Origin: Desmonostoc muscorum FACHB-395
GTDB taxonomy: Bacteria > Cyanobacteriota > Cyanobacteriia > Cyanobacteriales > Nostocaceae
Length of the DNA stretch: 64,000 bases
Direction: 5' to 3'
NCBI RefSeq assembly: GCF_014698035.1
Contig: NZ_JACJSF010000016.1
Coordinates: forward strand, 62,001 to 126,000
This document shows, in pieces, positions 63,995-64,000 of the stretch. The translations under genes were made by a program, and so were the position numbers. Under the pieces are notes generated by a model. That model was not told the origin of the DNA and ran no database searches. It was given only the letters and a program-made list of their open reading frames with translations. Numbering within the stretch: the first letter of the stretch is position 1; every line of letters begins with the position of its first letter.

Positions 63995-64000
63995 GTGCAG

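Overview
The window looks like chromosomal DNA of a filamentous, probably heterocyst-forming cyanobacterium (Nostoc/Anabaena/Calothrix type). The reasons are the very frequent HIP1 octamer GCGATCGC, many short tandem G/C-rich repeats between genes, and cyanobacterial marker proteins: a Ycf34 Fe-S protein, an SLH protein with a probable DUF3370 tail, PII, a cyanobacterial LexA with a matching SOS box, and a ParMR-like actin pair. Most genes are ordinary housekeeping genes. I see no prophage and no CRISPR array.

Layout. 0-9.4 kb: a 5'-truncated GHL10 glycoside hydrolase, a decayed PAS sensor fragment, a REC-EAL c-di-GMP phosphodiesterase, a lipoprotein sugar dehydrogenase, a cupin, a HEAT protein, a GNAT with a repeat inserted in its reading frame, small membrane proteins and an AmpG-like transporter. 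9.6-26.7 kb: the accessory island, a DNA phosphorothioation (Dnd) locus. It holds dndC, dndD and dndE followed by a Dnd-associated methyltransferase-like gene on the minus strand, and dndB divergent on the plus strand. Also present are an HNH nuclease, a dnd-associated protein 4, a Uma2 nuclease, an SLH protein, a second SMC/DndD-like ATPase with a 57-aa upstream partner, and an SF2 helicase of the Dnd-linked restriction type just downstream of lexA. dndA and dndFGH are absent from the window. An IS200/RAYT-type transposase with REP-like hairpin repeats sits between dndC and dndD, and another repeat copy lies in the dndC-dndB promoter region.

26.9-45 kb: argF, tRNA-Thr, pyrE, tRNA-Met(CAT), secreted and membrane proteins, corC-like, queC, a Gfo/Idh/MocA oxidoreductase, DedA, the ParM/ParR-like pair, a phosphohexomutase, rdgB, glnB, a coiled-coil membrane protein, thiD, an FAD oxidase and a broken ABC substrate-binding gene. 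45-64 kb: a TPR protein, a gene with two in-frame stops, a degenerate receiver, a CCA-adding enzyme-like gene, ycf34, tsaB, an AEC transporter, a VanY-like peptidase, two tandem PBP2 genes, a potA-like ATPase, an MlaE permease, a complete DDE insertion sequence with 4-bp target duplication, a large membrane protein and several one-helix small proteins.

The most interesting reading is that the Dnd modification genes are coupled to a less studied restriction arm: the second SMC-like ATPase with its translationally coupled 57-aa protein, the SF2 helicase and the HNH protein. The dndB promoter carries a palindrome suited to autoregulation. The helicase lies 56 bp behind an SOS-controlled lexA. 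All functional statements come from motif reading and recalled family knowledge; no database search was run.
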